A stretch of DNA of 64,000 bases from Hygrocybe punicea (Eukaryota; Basidiomycota; Agaricomycetes; Agaricales; Hygrophoraceae). The position numbers and the translations under genes were made by a program. Where the stretch lies: assembly GCA_963556145.1 (NCBI GenBank), contig OY744468.1, positions 5,766,001-5,830,000 of the forward strand, in the 5' to 3' direction. Positions 32,529 to 42,278 of this stretch are shown piece after piece (position 1 is the stretch's first letter; each line of letters starts with the position of its first letter). The notes beneath the pieces are model-generated. The model ran no database searches. It was not told where the DNA came from and saw nothing but the letters and a program-made list of their open reading frames with translations.

Positions 32529-33295
32529 TACACAAGATGGACTCTGTAAGGATGAACTGATGAATCATTTAAAGGCCAGGAGTCAATTGCAATTATATTG
32601 GAACAATGCCAAAAATTTCAAACCACCATGTTCACTGGCTATTTGGCTTTTTTCTCATTCAATTGTGTCTTTGGTTTAGAAGTCACATGGGCATGTTATC
32701 TGTTTTATAATATTTTCATGCTCTATATTTGCCACTCATTCTAGTACAATTCAGGTACAGTATTCAATGGCTCCTTTAAACACAAAAAATTAACTGAAAA
32801 TGCCACAAGTAGCCAATATCTTGAACAAAATCTGAGCAGACCAGAAGTTGCTAATATATTTAAAAACGTCTCATACCAAATTTCCAAGAAATCTGTTAAT
32901 ATTTGAATGTTTTATGATCAACACATTAGTGTTCAAGGAGTGATCAGATTTATCTATGCTTTGTGAATATTCAGTTTCTAATTTTATTGGTGGTTCTGAA
33001 TAAAAATCAATGTCCAGATAGATTCAGATGATGCACTGAAGGAATTAGAACACTTTTTAGCAGTAGAAATCAGTACAGAATCAATTCTATTAGGGTGTTC
33101 AAAGGATTGGTAGTGTTCAAAGGAGCCAGTGAACACTGTAAAGTCCTGAACAAGATTAAAGGTCAGTTCTTACCTTTTCACTCCACAGACACAGTTGCCA
33201 TATAATAGCTGGTTTGTTTTAAATATTATTGACTTTAAATCAAAGAATTCTTAATATTTCACAAATTAATTAAACAATTAAAACTAATACAGGAG

Positions 33296-33910
33296 AAGAA
33301 AAAATAGAGGGGAAAGGAGGAAGAATGGGAAAAGGAGAGAGGAGGGGGAACAGGAGAGAAAAGGAGAGGGAAAGGGAGAGGGGAAGGGAGAGGGAGAGGG
33401 AAAGGGAGAGGGGAAGGGAGAGGGAAAGGGAGAGGGGAAGGGAGAGGGAAAGGGAGAGGGGAAGGGAGAGGAAAAGGGAGAGGGAAAGGGAGAGGGAAAG
33501 GAAGGGGGAAGGGGAAAGGATAGAGGGGGAAGGGGAAGGGGAGGGAGGGGGGAGGGAGGGAGATGGAGTGGGGGCAAGGTCAAAGGAGGGAGAGGGCAAG
33601 GGTGAAGGGAGAGGAGGAGCATCGTCATCGTCGTCTGGCATCATCGCTGCCGCCGCCTGTTGCTGCCGTTGTCGTGCCACTGCTGCCGTTATCGTGCCAC
33701 TGCTGCCGTTGTCGCCACTGCTGCTGTTGCTGCCACCATTGCCCATGTGTTGCTGCTGCTGCTGCCATTGCCATTGCCATTGCTGTTGCCGCTGGGCTGC
33801 TGCTGTTGCCTGTTGCTGCCACCATCGCCATTGCACCTGTTGCAGCCGCATTGCTGCTGCTGCTGTTGCCGCGGTGGTCGCTGCTGCTGTTGCGCTGGGT
33901 GTTGCCATTG
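33296..33910. repeat. GGGAGA purine tract followed by TGC/CTG triplet-rich sequence
   Basis: From about 33296 to 33545 the plus strand is nearly pure purine, built of GGGAGAGG-GGAAGGGAGA units. From about 33640 to 33905 it changes to TTGCTGCTGCTGC-type triplets. All frames stay open here because of the composition, so the long Ser/Leu-Pro frames (for example 33270-33908, minus) are artefacts of low complexity. The same pair of tracts occurs in element B (47583-47995). Confidence 0.8.
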
Positions 33911-34739
33911 GGGTCTGGCCTCTTTTCCCTTTCCCGTCATTCCCGTCTCCTCCCCGCTGGAGGGGGAATCTCTGGACCTCAGGGGAAGAGCTCAGAGGGA
34001 GCCACAGCTGGGAGGGGAAAGCTGAGGAAAACCCAAGGATGGATGACTAAGCTACTACAGGAAAGGGATTCTACTGGCTAAGGGTCTCCGGGGTCCTAGG
34101 GGCTAGCAGCAACTGCTGCACCGCTTGTTCGCATCACGGTGGTCTGGGGGTCGTTCCTGGCCATTGGCTGTCCCTCGCGCGGGTGTGGGCATCATGGGTA
34201 ATAGTCAGTAACACAATATAAAATAAAAACATCGATAAAAAACATACCCATGCGGGGCACATTACCACCCCCACTGTGGCCGCCTGCATTCGTCCATGTG
34301 AAGTTGCTGTTGCTGTTGCCGTTCCAGTTCAGGTTTGGGTTCCTGCTCCCATTGCGTTCCCATTCTCGTGGACGTGAACATCGTAGGTAATAGTCAGTAA
34401 CGGAATATAAAAATTAAAAAATGTAAAACATACCATCCCCCGTTCTTGTTCTTGTTCCCACTCTTGTTCCCATCCCCATTCTTGTTCCCATCCTCGTTCT
34501 CATTCTCATTCCCGTTCCCATTCTCGTTCTCATTCCTGTGGGCATGGGCATGGACCTCATAGGAAATAGTCAGTAACAGAATATCAAAATTGAAAAATAA
34601 AATAAAAACATACTGAGGTGGGGGTGGGCACATCACCTAGTGTTGCTGAAGTCCAGTTTGGTCCGGTTTTCGGCCTTTTTGGCTGAACCAGAAACTGGAC
34701 CTCCGGTCCAGTTCAGCCTTTCTGCTGAACCTGAACCGG

Positions 34740-34897
34740 TGTAGTAGTTGTGCCTGGTCAGTCACGTGATCAGGTTCCCACGGTTTGACCTAGTCAGTAG
34801 CCTTCCAGATGTAGTAGTCAGTCCATCCTTCCTATCCAGTCGACCTTTCCCTCGAGTCCTGCGTGAGCCCCCGGAGTGGTACCTCGGTACCACTCCA
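34740..34897 (+). repeat. 5' LTR of LTR element 1
   Basis: 158 bp, TG...CA. It contains a GTCACGTGA palindrome and ends in an inverted GGAGTGGTACC/GGTACCACTCC hairpin. Confidence 0.88.
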
Positions 34898-34942
34898 ACG
34901 TGGTGATGAGAGTGTTCTTCGACCCACGCTTCTCTTTTTCTC

Positions 34943-36445
34943 ATGGTTTTCCCACTTCTTACATTTTTTCTCGCGAGACAACTTTTTCCGGCCTCACCAC
35001 CCCCCAAATTTTCACTTTCCCTAGACCCAGCTATGTCCACACGACCCCCCGCAACTTCGTTCGACGTTCCGGAGCCCCGCGTTCCCCATCAGGATCCCAC
35101 ATGGCCCGCTACTGCGAGTTTTGGACAACCCAACGAAAATCGCATCGCCGCCGCGCGGACCCCGTTTTTTTTTCATGCACCCCGGACCCAAAATGCACGC
35201 GTTCGACTCCCCGCACCCTTGGCTCATCTGCCAGAACCCCCCGTCGCGCCTCGTCGTCTCAAACGAACCGCCCCGCACCTTTTGGTCGCCCCATGGATCT
35301 GCCACGTCACCATTGTTAGACCCCCCGTTTCTCGTCACCCCCACCCTTACACGGACCCATTCGACTCCCCGCACACTCGTCCCACCGGCCAGGACCCTCC
35401 GTTCCCCTCCATTGTGCCAAACGAACCCCCACCGTCGTTTTTGGACACCCGAGCCACGCGCCACGTCACCATCGCGCGGCCCCGTTCTGCCAGCACAACC
35501 GGCCCCAGACCAGCTCACCAATCTCGCGGCCCACCCCCCAGAGCACCCTGCGTCTCGCTAACGCCCCGAACGAGCCCCCACCGCCGTTTTTGGTCACACC
35601 ACGGATCCGTCGCGCCCCCCCGTTCTTTCGTGTACCCCAGCCTCACACGGACCCATTCGACCTCCCGTGCCCTCGTTCCACCGGCCAGGACCCCCCGTCC
35701 CCCTCCATTGCGCCAAACGAGCCCCCGCCGTCGTTTCCAGACACCTGGGCCAGGCGCCACGTCACCATCGCGCGGCCCCGTTCTGCCAACATACCCAGCT
35801 CCAGACCGACTCACAAAGCTCGCCGCCCACCGTTCACCATCCCGGAGCACCCCACCTCGATCCAATACCACCGTGCCCACCGTTCCCAGACCCCCACCGC
35901 ATTCCGCCACGTCACCATCTCTCGGCCGGATTCTTGCACCATACCCGGCTCCTCGAGCCCTCGTTCAGCTCCCCGCAACCTCGTTCTCGACCCTGGTGAC
36001 TTCCCCGACCCGTAGGGACCCAAACGAGTCACCGCCGCGACCACTTAGCACCCCAGCGCTAGTCCCCTCATCGAGAATCCCCGATGCCACCGCATGGCCC
36101 AATGCACCCGTATGCTTTCCCTTTCCCCCGTTTACACCGTACCTTGTCCCGTCCTATCCCCTTTCCCCACCCTCGACATTTATTGGATATTCAACCTATC
36201 TACAAACCATCACTGCTCAACAGCACCGTACCTATTTACTTTCGCACGAACCACCCAGTCTATTTTCGGATCACAAGAACTCACACCCTGGGCTACAAGA
36301 ACTTATGGTTTTGAACGTTTTTATCCTACCCTGCGATGTGAGTCCCAGAGGCATTCGAGGATGGAGGAGCAGAGCAGAGTTACAGTTTGGTCATCTACCA
36401 CCCCCAACGATCTTGGAGGACGATACGGTCCCGCCTCACGTGTAA
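34943..36445 (+). CDS. Long Pro/Arg/Thr-rich ORF of LTR element 1, function unknown
   Basis: A 500-residue frame between the PBS and PPT of the LTR element. It is rich in Pro, Arg, Ser and Thr and built of degenerate repeats of a unit that includes ATSPSRGPVLP, RTLVPPARTPRPPP and RRRFQTPGP, about 80 residues apart. No gag, protease, reverse transcriptase or integrase motif is present. The repeat units are visible in more than one frame, so codon-level constraint is doubtful. It may encode a low-complexity nucleic-acid-binding protein or may be open by composition only. I cannot separate these by reading. Confidence 0.4.
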   Translation: MVFPLLTFFLARQLFPASPPPKFSLSLDPAMSTRPPATSFDVPEPRVPHQDPTWPATASFGQPNENRIAAARTPFFFHAPRTQNARVRLPAPLAHLPEPPVAPRRLKRTAPHLLVAPWICHVTIVRPPVSRHPHPYTDPFDSPHTRPTGQDPPFPSIVPNEPPPSFLDTRATRHVTIARPRSASTTGPRPAHQSRGPPPRAPCVSLTPRTSPHRRFWSHHGSVAPPRSFVYPSLTRTHSTSRALVPPARTPRPPPLRQTSPRRRFQTPGPGATSPSRGPVLPTYPAPDRLTKLAAHRSPSRSTPPRSNTTVPTVPRPPPHSATSPSLGRILAPYPAPRALVQLPATSFSTLVTSPTRRDPNESPPRPLSTPALVPSSRIPDATAWPNAPVCFPFPPFTPYLVPSYPLSPPSTFIGYSTYLQTITAQQHRTYLLSHEPPSLFSDHKNSHPGLQELMVLNVFILPCDVSPRGIRGWRSRAELQFGHLPPPTILEDDTVPPHV

Positions 36446-36559
36446 GGCCCGGGGCATCGTGAGGGACTGGGAGTCGTGACTGGAGAGTTTTTTTCTTGGT
36501 CAGTTTTGTTTTGCTTTTTGTTTTCTTTTAGTAGCGGTATGGTGACGAGGACGTCACCA

Positions 36560-36734
36560 TGAGGAGGAGGGGCACTTGTAGTAGTTGTGCCTGGTCAGTC
36601 ACGTGATCAGGTTCCCACGGTTTGACCTAGTCAGTAGCCTTCCAGATGTAGTAGTCAGTCCATCCTTCCTATCCAGTCGACCTTTCCCTCGAGTCCTGCG
36701 TGAGCCCCCGGAGTGGTACCTTGGTACCACTCCA
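36560..36734 (+). repeat. Polypurine tract and 3' LTR of LTR element 1
   Basis: GAGGAGGAGGGGCACT lies directly before the 3' LTR (36577-36734). It is preceded by GACGAGGACGTC, which is also present before the PPT of LTR element 2 (in reverse near 37185-37205). Confidence 0.8.
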
Positions 36735-37014
36735 CCGGAACCGCATGGAACTGTTCCGTGTGGTTCGGTCTGCATTCAGATGTGGTTTGGACCGCGAACC
36801 ATCCTCCATCCTCAAATTTCCTCGCAAGCCACAGTGCCACATCAATTGACATGGGCCTGGGGTTGCGAGAAGTTGGGAGGGGTGGGGAGGAAGGGGTCAA
36901 CCTGCATTCTGCTGTGTCGCTGCTGTTGCTGCAGCTGCAGCTACTGCCGCTGCCGTTGGTGCTGTGTCGCTGCCGGCGCCGTTGTTGCTACTGCTGCCGT
37001 TGCTGCTGTCACGG

Positions 37015-37169
37015 TGGAGTGGTACAGAGGTACCGCTCCGAGGGCTAGCTGGAGAGTCTCGCTGGAGAGCTGGCGAGGAAGGCTTTATTGGGACTGACTA
37101 CTGACAGGGATCTATCTATAACGAACCGTGGGAGCCTCGTCACGTGACCAGGCACTCGCTACCACTCCA
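37015..37169 (-). repeat. 3' LTR of LTR element 2
   Basis: 155 bp, identical to the other LTR except for about two bases. The poly-purine strand GAGGAAGGGGGGGCACT is adjacent at 37170-37190 (minus strand). Confidence 0.85.
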
Positions 37170-37925
37170 AGTGCCCCCCTTCCTCATAGCGACGTCCTCG
37201 TCGCTATCGAAGACCTGAAAAGAGAAAAAAAAAGAAAGAGGAAGGAAAGAGGGAAATGGACTGGAAAAGGAACTAGTCTACTCCACTGGGGTCTAGCAAA
37301 GGAGGTCCAAGACTGGGATCAAAGGGAATGGGAACTTGTCCAGAAAAAGATGGGAAAGAAACGGAGGGACGGGAAAAGGCAGGAGAAACGTCATGGACAC
37401 GAGCCAGAATTTTTGATGAGTTTCGCGTAGGGATGGTGGGAAGATGGCGGGGTTGTACTCGGTATGGGGAGTCATCGAAATGTGTTGGGTATGGTTGACG
37501 ACGAGGTGGGAGTTTATGTACAGGGTATCTTGGGGGAAGGTTTTGAGGGTGGACACAGCGGTGACGGTAGCGAAGCGTGGACCATGGGTTTTGCGTTCAG
37601 GGGTAGGTAAGTGTAGGGACGCTCTTTGGACGCCAAATGGGGACGTGAGTCGGGTTGTTGCGCCAGGTACAGTTTTGACGGGGAATGTTGAACGCGGGGA
37701 TGGCTTGGGTTTTCGTTTTGTGGGCACAGGTGGGTCCGCCTCGCATGCGGTCGCGGGTCGGGATGCTTCATCGTGTAGTGTGTCCCCAGTATGTGTCTCC
37801 TCCGTGCTCGCGGGTTGTTGCTTTTTCTCATCTTGCCCTTCGATGTTTCGCCTGGAAAGACCATCCATCCTGTTTTGGTTCTCTCCTGCGAGGATCTCCA
37901 CGATTTGGGATGGCAGAGGCCATGC

Positions 37926-39593
37926 TCAGCTGTCATAGCGTGTTTGGTGGTTGTCGGAAGCGTGGTACAGTGTGGGGGCGGGACGCCCATGTTGGTGGTT
38001 TGGTTTTGGGTCAGGGTAGACGGGGATGGTGGGTCGAGACGGTGTAGGCGTTAGACGTTCGTGTTGGAAGGGTTTCGAGGCCGGTTTCGCGGTGCTGGAA
38101 GTGGGTATGCCAGTGGGCGTTGAACACTCGCGCTCGTGCGACATTTTTGGGTCGGGGTGGGACAAGGTTGCAGGCTGGGATGGAACGGGCGCGGGACAGG
38201 GCTCTGGGGTTGGCTTTGCATTGGGGTTGGGTCTACACGCCGGGCGTTCGCGCTCACGGCCGCTTTTGGCGCTGGGGTTGGGGTATTTCGAAGGGAGCAC
38301 ACGGCTGCGCTCTGCTCCGGGGTGCTTTGGGTTGGGGGTGGCGAGAGCCGCGGGCGCTGGGCATTCGCGTCCGTGCTCGGTTTGGAGGTGGTTGGCATTG
38401 TGAGACGGCGTGGTGGACGTGTTTGACGTGGGCTGGGGCTCGTCTTGGCACACCGGCATTGGCATCTGTGGTTTCTGGGTCAACGGGGGCGGGGCCGTAC
38501 GTTGGGGTTGCGGCTGAGGTGCTGGTGGTGCTCCGCGGTGCTTCACGTTCGTTGGTGACATGGCGGCAGCAGCTGGGCTGGACTGGGGTTTGTTTGGGCA
38601 CACGGGTGCTCGCGTTGGCCATTCCTCGGTCGACGTGGGTGTGGTTGGACACTGGGGCCATGGTCCGGGTATTGAAGGCGAAGGCTGCAGCGTTGGGTGC
38701 AGCCGTGACGTGGCAGTTGTGTTGGGCGTGATGGGCACGCGTGCGGATGGCGTTGGGGCCTGCGAGATGGTAGACGGGGTTGCCATTGACGTTGTGGGGA
38801 CTTGGGGTGTGGTTGCGAGGGTGGGGGACGCGAACGTGGCAGTTGGCTTTGGGGCGCGTTCTGACGCGTTTTGCAGCGAGGGTGGGGCCATTTGGGTGGG
38901 CAATAACGACGTGGCATGCTCGGGCGCGAACGTCGACGTTTCTGGTGGAGGTGGGCGCGCTGTGGTGTGCTGGGGCGCGTTTTCGCGCGTGGATGCCGTT
39001 TGGATGCTTGGGTTGGGGTATTTTGGTGGGAGCTCGCGGCTGCACTCTGCTCCAGGTTGTTTGGGGGTGGGGGTGGCGAGAGCCACGGGCGCTGGGGATT
39101 CGCATCCGCACTCGGTTTGGAGGTGGTTGGCGATGTGGGACGGTGATGGTGGTGAGTTTCGGGGCCCGTACGTCATTTTTGGCTTGACGCGGTTGGAACT
39201 AGCGAGGTGGGGCGACGGGGCTGTTGAATGTTCATGTTTGGAGGTGCCGGGTGGTGTTCGAGTGGCGTTGCCAGGCACCGGGGCAGTGGGCGTCGTGGTT
39301 GCTCTCATTGGGGTCCACGTCGCTGTGAGCTGCGTGTGGTTGGCGTGGGCTGTTGGCGATGTGGTTTGCGGTTCGTTTTTTATAGTGGTTTTCCGCCGCG
39401 TTTTTTCCTTCTTCGCTCGTTTCTTTTTAGTAGTCATTTGTGTGGCAGTGGATTGAGAAAATGAAAATGTTTGATGTTTGGAAAATGGTTCGGTGCTCGG
39501 AAAATTGCTTGGTGTTCGGGAAACTGCTCGGTGTGCTGTGCTCTGTGCTCTGTGCTCGGTACACGTAAAATCGCTGGGGTGCTGAAAATTCAC
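37926..39593 (-). CDS. Long Pro/Thr/Ala-rich ORF of LTR element 2, function unknown
   Basis: A 555-residue minus-strand frame in the interior of LTR element 2. It starts with a basic patch (TKKKRAKKEKTRRKT, residues about 54-68) and then becomes Pro/Thr/Ala/Ser rich. Two internal repeats, about 290 residues apart, share HLQTE-G-E-PAP-ALATP and LPPKYPNPS/LPSKYPNPS. No retroviral-type domain is seen. A second frame (37293-37901, minus) of similar composition follows. The basic N-terminus followed by a disordered repeat tail could suit a nucleocapsid-like role, but this is speculation. Confidence 0.4.
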   Translation of the reverse strand: MNFQHPSDFTCTEHRAQSTAHRAVSRTPSNFPSTEPFSKHQTFSFSQSTATQMTTKKKRAKKEKTRRKTTIKNEPQTTSPTAHANHTQLTATWTPMRATTTPTAPVPGNATRTPPGTSKHEHSTAPSPHLASSNRVKPKMTYGPRNSPPSPSHIANHLQTECGCESPAPVALATPTPKQPGAECSRELPPKYPNPSIQTASTRENAPQHTTARPPPPETSTFAPEHATSLLPTQMAPPSLQNASERAPKPTATFASPTLATTPQVPTTSMATPSTISQAPTPSARVPITPNTTATSRLHPTLQPSPSIPGPWPQCPTTPTSTEEWPTRAPVCPNKPQSSPAAAAMSPTNVKHRGAPPAPQPQPQRTAPPPLTQKPQMPMPVCQDEPQPTSNTSTTPSHNANHLQTEHGRECPAPAALATPNPKHPGAERSRVLPSKYPNPSAKSGRERERPACRPNPNAKPTPEPCPAPVPSQPATLSHPDPKMSHERECSTPTGIPTSSTAKPASKPFQHERLTPTPSRPTIPVYPDPKPNHQHGRPAPTLYHASDNHQTRYDS

Positions 39594-39629
39594 TGGAGAT
39601 CACAGGAAGTTGCTGAAAATTGCTGAAGA

Positions 39630-39820
39630 CTGAGGCTGTGTTCGAATCCGCTCTCATCACCACGTTGGAGTGGTACGGAGGTACCGCTCCGAGGGCTAGC
39701 TGGAGAGTCTCGCTGGAGAGCTGGCGAGGAAGGCTTTATTGGGACTGACTACTGACAGGGATCTATCTACAACGAACCGTGGGAGCCTCGTCACGTGACC
39801 AGGCACTCGCTACCACTCCA
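39630..39820 (-). repeat. PBS and 5' LTR of LTR element 2
   Basis: The plus strand just left of the LTR reads GTTCGAATCCGCTCTCATC then ACCA, a tRNA 3'-end sequence, which on the element strand is the primer binding site. Complementarity of about 22 nt to a tRNA end is unusually long and clear. The 12-nt start of it is shared with LTR element 1. Confidence 0.8.
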
Positions 39821-40740
39821 ACGGCCACTGCTGCTGTCGCCATTGCTGCTGCCGCTGCCATTGACGCTGCTGCTGCTGTAGCTGCTGCCACCACTGCTGC
39901 TGCTGTTGCTGCTGCCATAGCTGCTGCTGTTGTTGCCACCACCATTTGCGTTGCAGCCATGGCTGCTGCTGGGGTTGCCATGGGGCTGCTGCCACGTCCA
40001 CGCTCATGGGCGTCATGGAGCTGTGGGGGGTAAGTATAGATAAATAAGTGAAAAATAATAAATACGACGTATCTTAGCAGTGGGGGTGGGCGCACCACTT
40101 CCTGCTGTGTCCTGTTCTCGCTACCATCCCTGGATCCCATCGTGGGCGTGGTGTGGGTGTGGGCATGGTGTTGGCATGGGCGTGGGCAGGCAAGGCCGAG
40201 GGCATGGGCATGGGCATGGGCCATGGGGGGCTTCTTTGTGTAAGAAAATGTCAGTAAAGTATGAAATAAACTGATTACTTACCAGTGTTGCTGTTATTGT
40301 TCATTGCAGTTGTTGTTGAGTCGAATCTGTGTGAATTTGCGTGTATGTTTAAGGTCACATGACCCAAGTTCTTGCGAGTTCATACACAAAAATTAATACA
40401 AAAATTGAATATTTCAGTATCTACATACAATGAGTTCACGGTTTGGACCCGGTTCCAAGCCGTTCAGAAATTTCTGAAGGGCCCGGAACCCCGCACCGGA
40501 CCCACGGTTCAGTTCAGCCAAAGTGCTGAACTTAGACTGAACTTAGGGTTCGGTTCGGGGTTTGAACCGGGTTCGGATCGGTTCTGAACTGGACTACAGC
40601 AACACTAACATCACCACATCCATGGCTGCCTGCATTCGTCTGCATCATGAAGTTGCTGTTGCTGCTTGGTGTGGGGCATTGGGTGGTGAGACGTGAGGTT
40701 GTTGATTGCCATGTGACCTCATTTGTTGACGTGTTTCCAC

Positions 40741-40775
40741 AAATGGTCTGTGCACCAAATAAAGGTATATAAACC
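40741..40775 (-). promoter_or_regulatory. Promoter-like box shared by elements A and B (copy in A)
   Basis: The sequence AAATGGTCTGTGCACCAAA followed by a GTATATAAA TATA-type box closely resembles 48831-48864 in element B. Both lie about 250-390 bp inside the right end and upstream, on the minus strand, of the intron-bearing repeat-rich part. The TATATA core reads on both strands, so the direction is inferred from the introns. Confidence 0.5.
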
Positions 40776-40889
40776 CGCCACAATCCACTATCTAATTTCG
40801 CGCATACCGCCTCATTAAATAATAGTAGTTAGTACTAACAATATTAATAATTAATAAATATGTAATGAGAACTTCGGGGAATGCTACTT

Positions 40890-41132
40890 GGGGAGGAATC
40901 CTCCTCAGGACTCCTTGAGGACTCCTTGAGGACTCCTTAGTCACTCCTTGGTCAGGAGTCCTTAGGAGGGCCAAGGAGTCCTTAGGAGGGCCAAGGAGTC
41001 CTTACAAACTCCTTAAGGAAAAAGTTTCCATGGTGAGGAAATTGAGGCCTCCTTAAGGACTCCTTGAGGACTCCTTGCAATTTAGCAGAGGAGTCCTTGA
41101 GGAGTCCTTAAGGACTACTAAGGAATGTGTGG
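40890..41132. repeat. Right GGACTCCTTGA array and TIR of element A
   Basis: A dense array of GGACTCCTTGA / GGAGTCCTTA motifs with a spacer at about 41000-41045, ending in the inverted TIR. It is the mirror of the array at 29810-29945. Confidence 0.85.
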
Positions 41133-42278
41133 TAGAGTGTGATGTCCTCACTTTGGAGTGGCAGGTATCTGTACCTTCACTTTCTTCAGTTTCAGACCAA
41201 GTTGTTGTGTTGGCAAGCACTTCTGCAGAAGGTGCATATATTTACCATTGTTGCCTGTGCTTCCTTCTTTCATGGCATTTCCTGATCTGACCTCCTTCTT
41301 GATGGGTTTTACAGGAAGTTTCCTGCCACCCCAGCCAGAATATGTATGTGTTGCAATGTAGTTGATTTTCCAATTGCCATCGCACAGCCACAGATCAGGG
41401 AACCACTGATAACATGTAATGCACAAGAAATTGTTGAGTGTTGTGGGTACCATGCCCATTTCGTGGTGTGCAATACCTGTGCTTGAATTCCCACCATACC
41501 TCGCTCATCAAGCTGGTAATCTGGCCAATTTTCCAGCCATCATATACCTCACCATTTCATCTTCCATGAAGCGATACTGTATGTTTATTCCATTCAATTG
41601 AGCATCTTGCCACGTACAGATATGTTGTTGATTTGTGTGACTTCTGACTTCAGTTTCCATGATTTATTGTTCCAGATTCCAGAACTGCACTTGAGGGTAG
41701 TTGGCTTCAAATAGTTGCTCAAGCAATGGATGTCTGAAAGGGATCTGAATTGTTTGAAAAGCCTGAACTGGCTCCACCACTACTTGTTGAAGGTTGTGCA
41801 CTAATAGAGACAGTGAGTGCATTGAAGGCATCTCTGTGAGACTGGTATCTGTTTTGGCACTGGAAGAAAACACTTGCTCACTGGCACAGCAGACACCTGG
41901 ATCAGTAAGTAATCCAGTGCCATGTTGAACAGTGTTGGATGTGTAGATTCAGAAACAAATTAACAAATTATAACAGTAAAAAAAGAACATATACTGTTCA
42001 AAAATTATCCAGGTTAATCCCAGCTTTCAACAGAGGAGCCTTGACATAGAAGTCATATTCCTCTTAAACTGTCATCAAATCATCTCCCAGTGACAGGTCA
42101 AACATCTCTTTGAGCCCATACTGGGCGTCAAGCTGCTGCCACCCTTCACCACCACCTGAGAGTGGAGAGGAGGGACCTGTCTGTGTGGGTGGGGGGTCAG
42201 AAGCAACACATTCATGATACTCCAACATCTAACAACAATGAGTAGATAGAAAAACAAAAGGAGACAACAAGAAAAAGC
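41133..42278. other. Degenerate sequence, no intact gene
   Basis: Short frames on the minus strand (for example 41148-41459) hint at decayed coding sequence. I cannot assign them. No array or TIR was found. Confidence 0.35.

Larger units (their letters stand above)
34740..36734 (+). mobile_element. LTR element 1: short non-autonomous LTR retroelement
   Basis: Two 158-bp LTRs, 34740-34897 and 36577-36734, differ at about one position (ACCTCGGT versus ACCTTGGT). They begin TGTAGTAGTTGTGCC and end GGTACCACTCCA. The target duplication is CCGG (34736-34739, 36735-36738). A primer binding site TGGTGATGAGAG starts 4 bp after the 5' LTR. A polypurine tract (GAGGAGGAGGGG) precedes the 3' LTR. The interior encodes only one Pro/Arg-rich frame, with no gag-pol domains. 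The near identity of the LTRs suggests a recent insertion. Confidence 0.88.
37015..39820 (-). mobile_element. LTR element 2: related non-autonomous LTR retroelement, opposite orientation
   Basis: Two 155-bp LTRs, 37015-37169 and 39666-39820, are nearly identical. Their ends are TGGAGTGGTA...TACCACTCCA. The target duplication is ACGG (37011-37014, 39821-39824). Read on the minus strand, the 5' LTR is at 39666-39820 and is followed by a PBS starting TGGTGATGAGAG. Extended, this equals the complement of a tRNA 3' end with T-loop GTTCGAATCC and terminal CCA. A PPT-like GAGGAAGGGGGGG precedes the 3' LTR. PBS, PPT context and LTR ends match LTR element 1, so both belong to one family, while the interiors differ. 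Confidence 0.88.
34640..40605. mobile_element. TIR element F1 with GAACC-rich ends, split by two LTR elements
   Basis: The left end GTGTTGCTGAAGTCCAG at 34640 and the right end ...CTACAGCAACAC at 40605 are inverted and each is bordered by TA (34638-34639, 40606-40607). About 150 bp of each end is made of GAACC/GGTTC-type units that also form hairpins (AGTTCAGCC...GCTGAACC). The right end matches F2 (63108) closely in reverse. The left end is interrupted at 34739/36735 by LTR element 1, and the interior at 37014/39821 by LTR element 2. Without these F1 is about 1.2 kb with CTG-rich sequence. A minus-strand intron (GTAAGTAATC...ACACAAAG, about 40234-40284) lies in it. The host site around it resembles 34250-34310, which supports the borders. 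Confidence 0.75.
29799..41132. mobile_element. TIR element A with GGAGTCCT terminal arrays, carrying nested elements
   Basis: The two ends are inverted copies: CCACACATTCCTTAGGAGTC at 29799 and the same with one mismatch ending at 41132, followed by TA at 41133. Inside each end lies an array of GGAGTCCT/AGGACTCCTC motifs (29810-29945 and about 40900-41110). Within lie element C (31522-32528) and element F1 (34640-40605), both insertions with TA at each side. Without them A is about 4.4 kb, close to element B (3.9 kb) and laid out the same way: purine tract, CTG-rich part, short introns, TATA box, array. No transposase is seen, so it is non-autonomous. The left flank reads TC instead of TA, so the TSD is imperfect. 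Confidence 0.68.

Noticed and set aside
33270..34081. Long Pro/Ser, Gln and Ala/Cys frames on both strands
   Set aside because: The purine tract and triplet repeats keep every frame open. There is no evidence that any one is used.
39630..39665. tRNA gene fragment
   Set aside because: Only the last 22-23 nt of a tRNA-like sequence are present and they abut an LTR, so it is a primer binding site.
34640..40605. The two LTR elements as a single larger retrotransposon
   Set aside because: The LTRs differ in sequence, each pair has its own TSD (CCGG, ACGG), and the orientations are opposite.
29799..41132. Reading the 29799 and 41132 ends as two independent short repeats
   Set aside because: Both the TIR and the array are inverted to each other, and the enclosed core has the same layout as element B, so one element is simpler. 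The missing left TA keeps some doubt.
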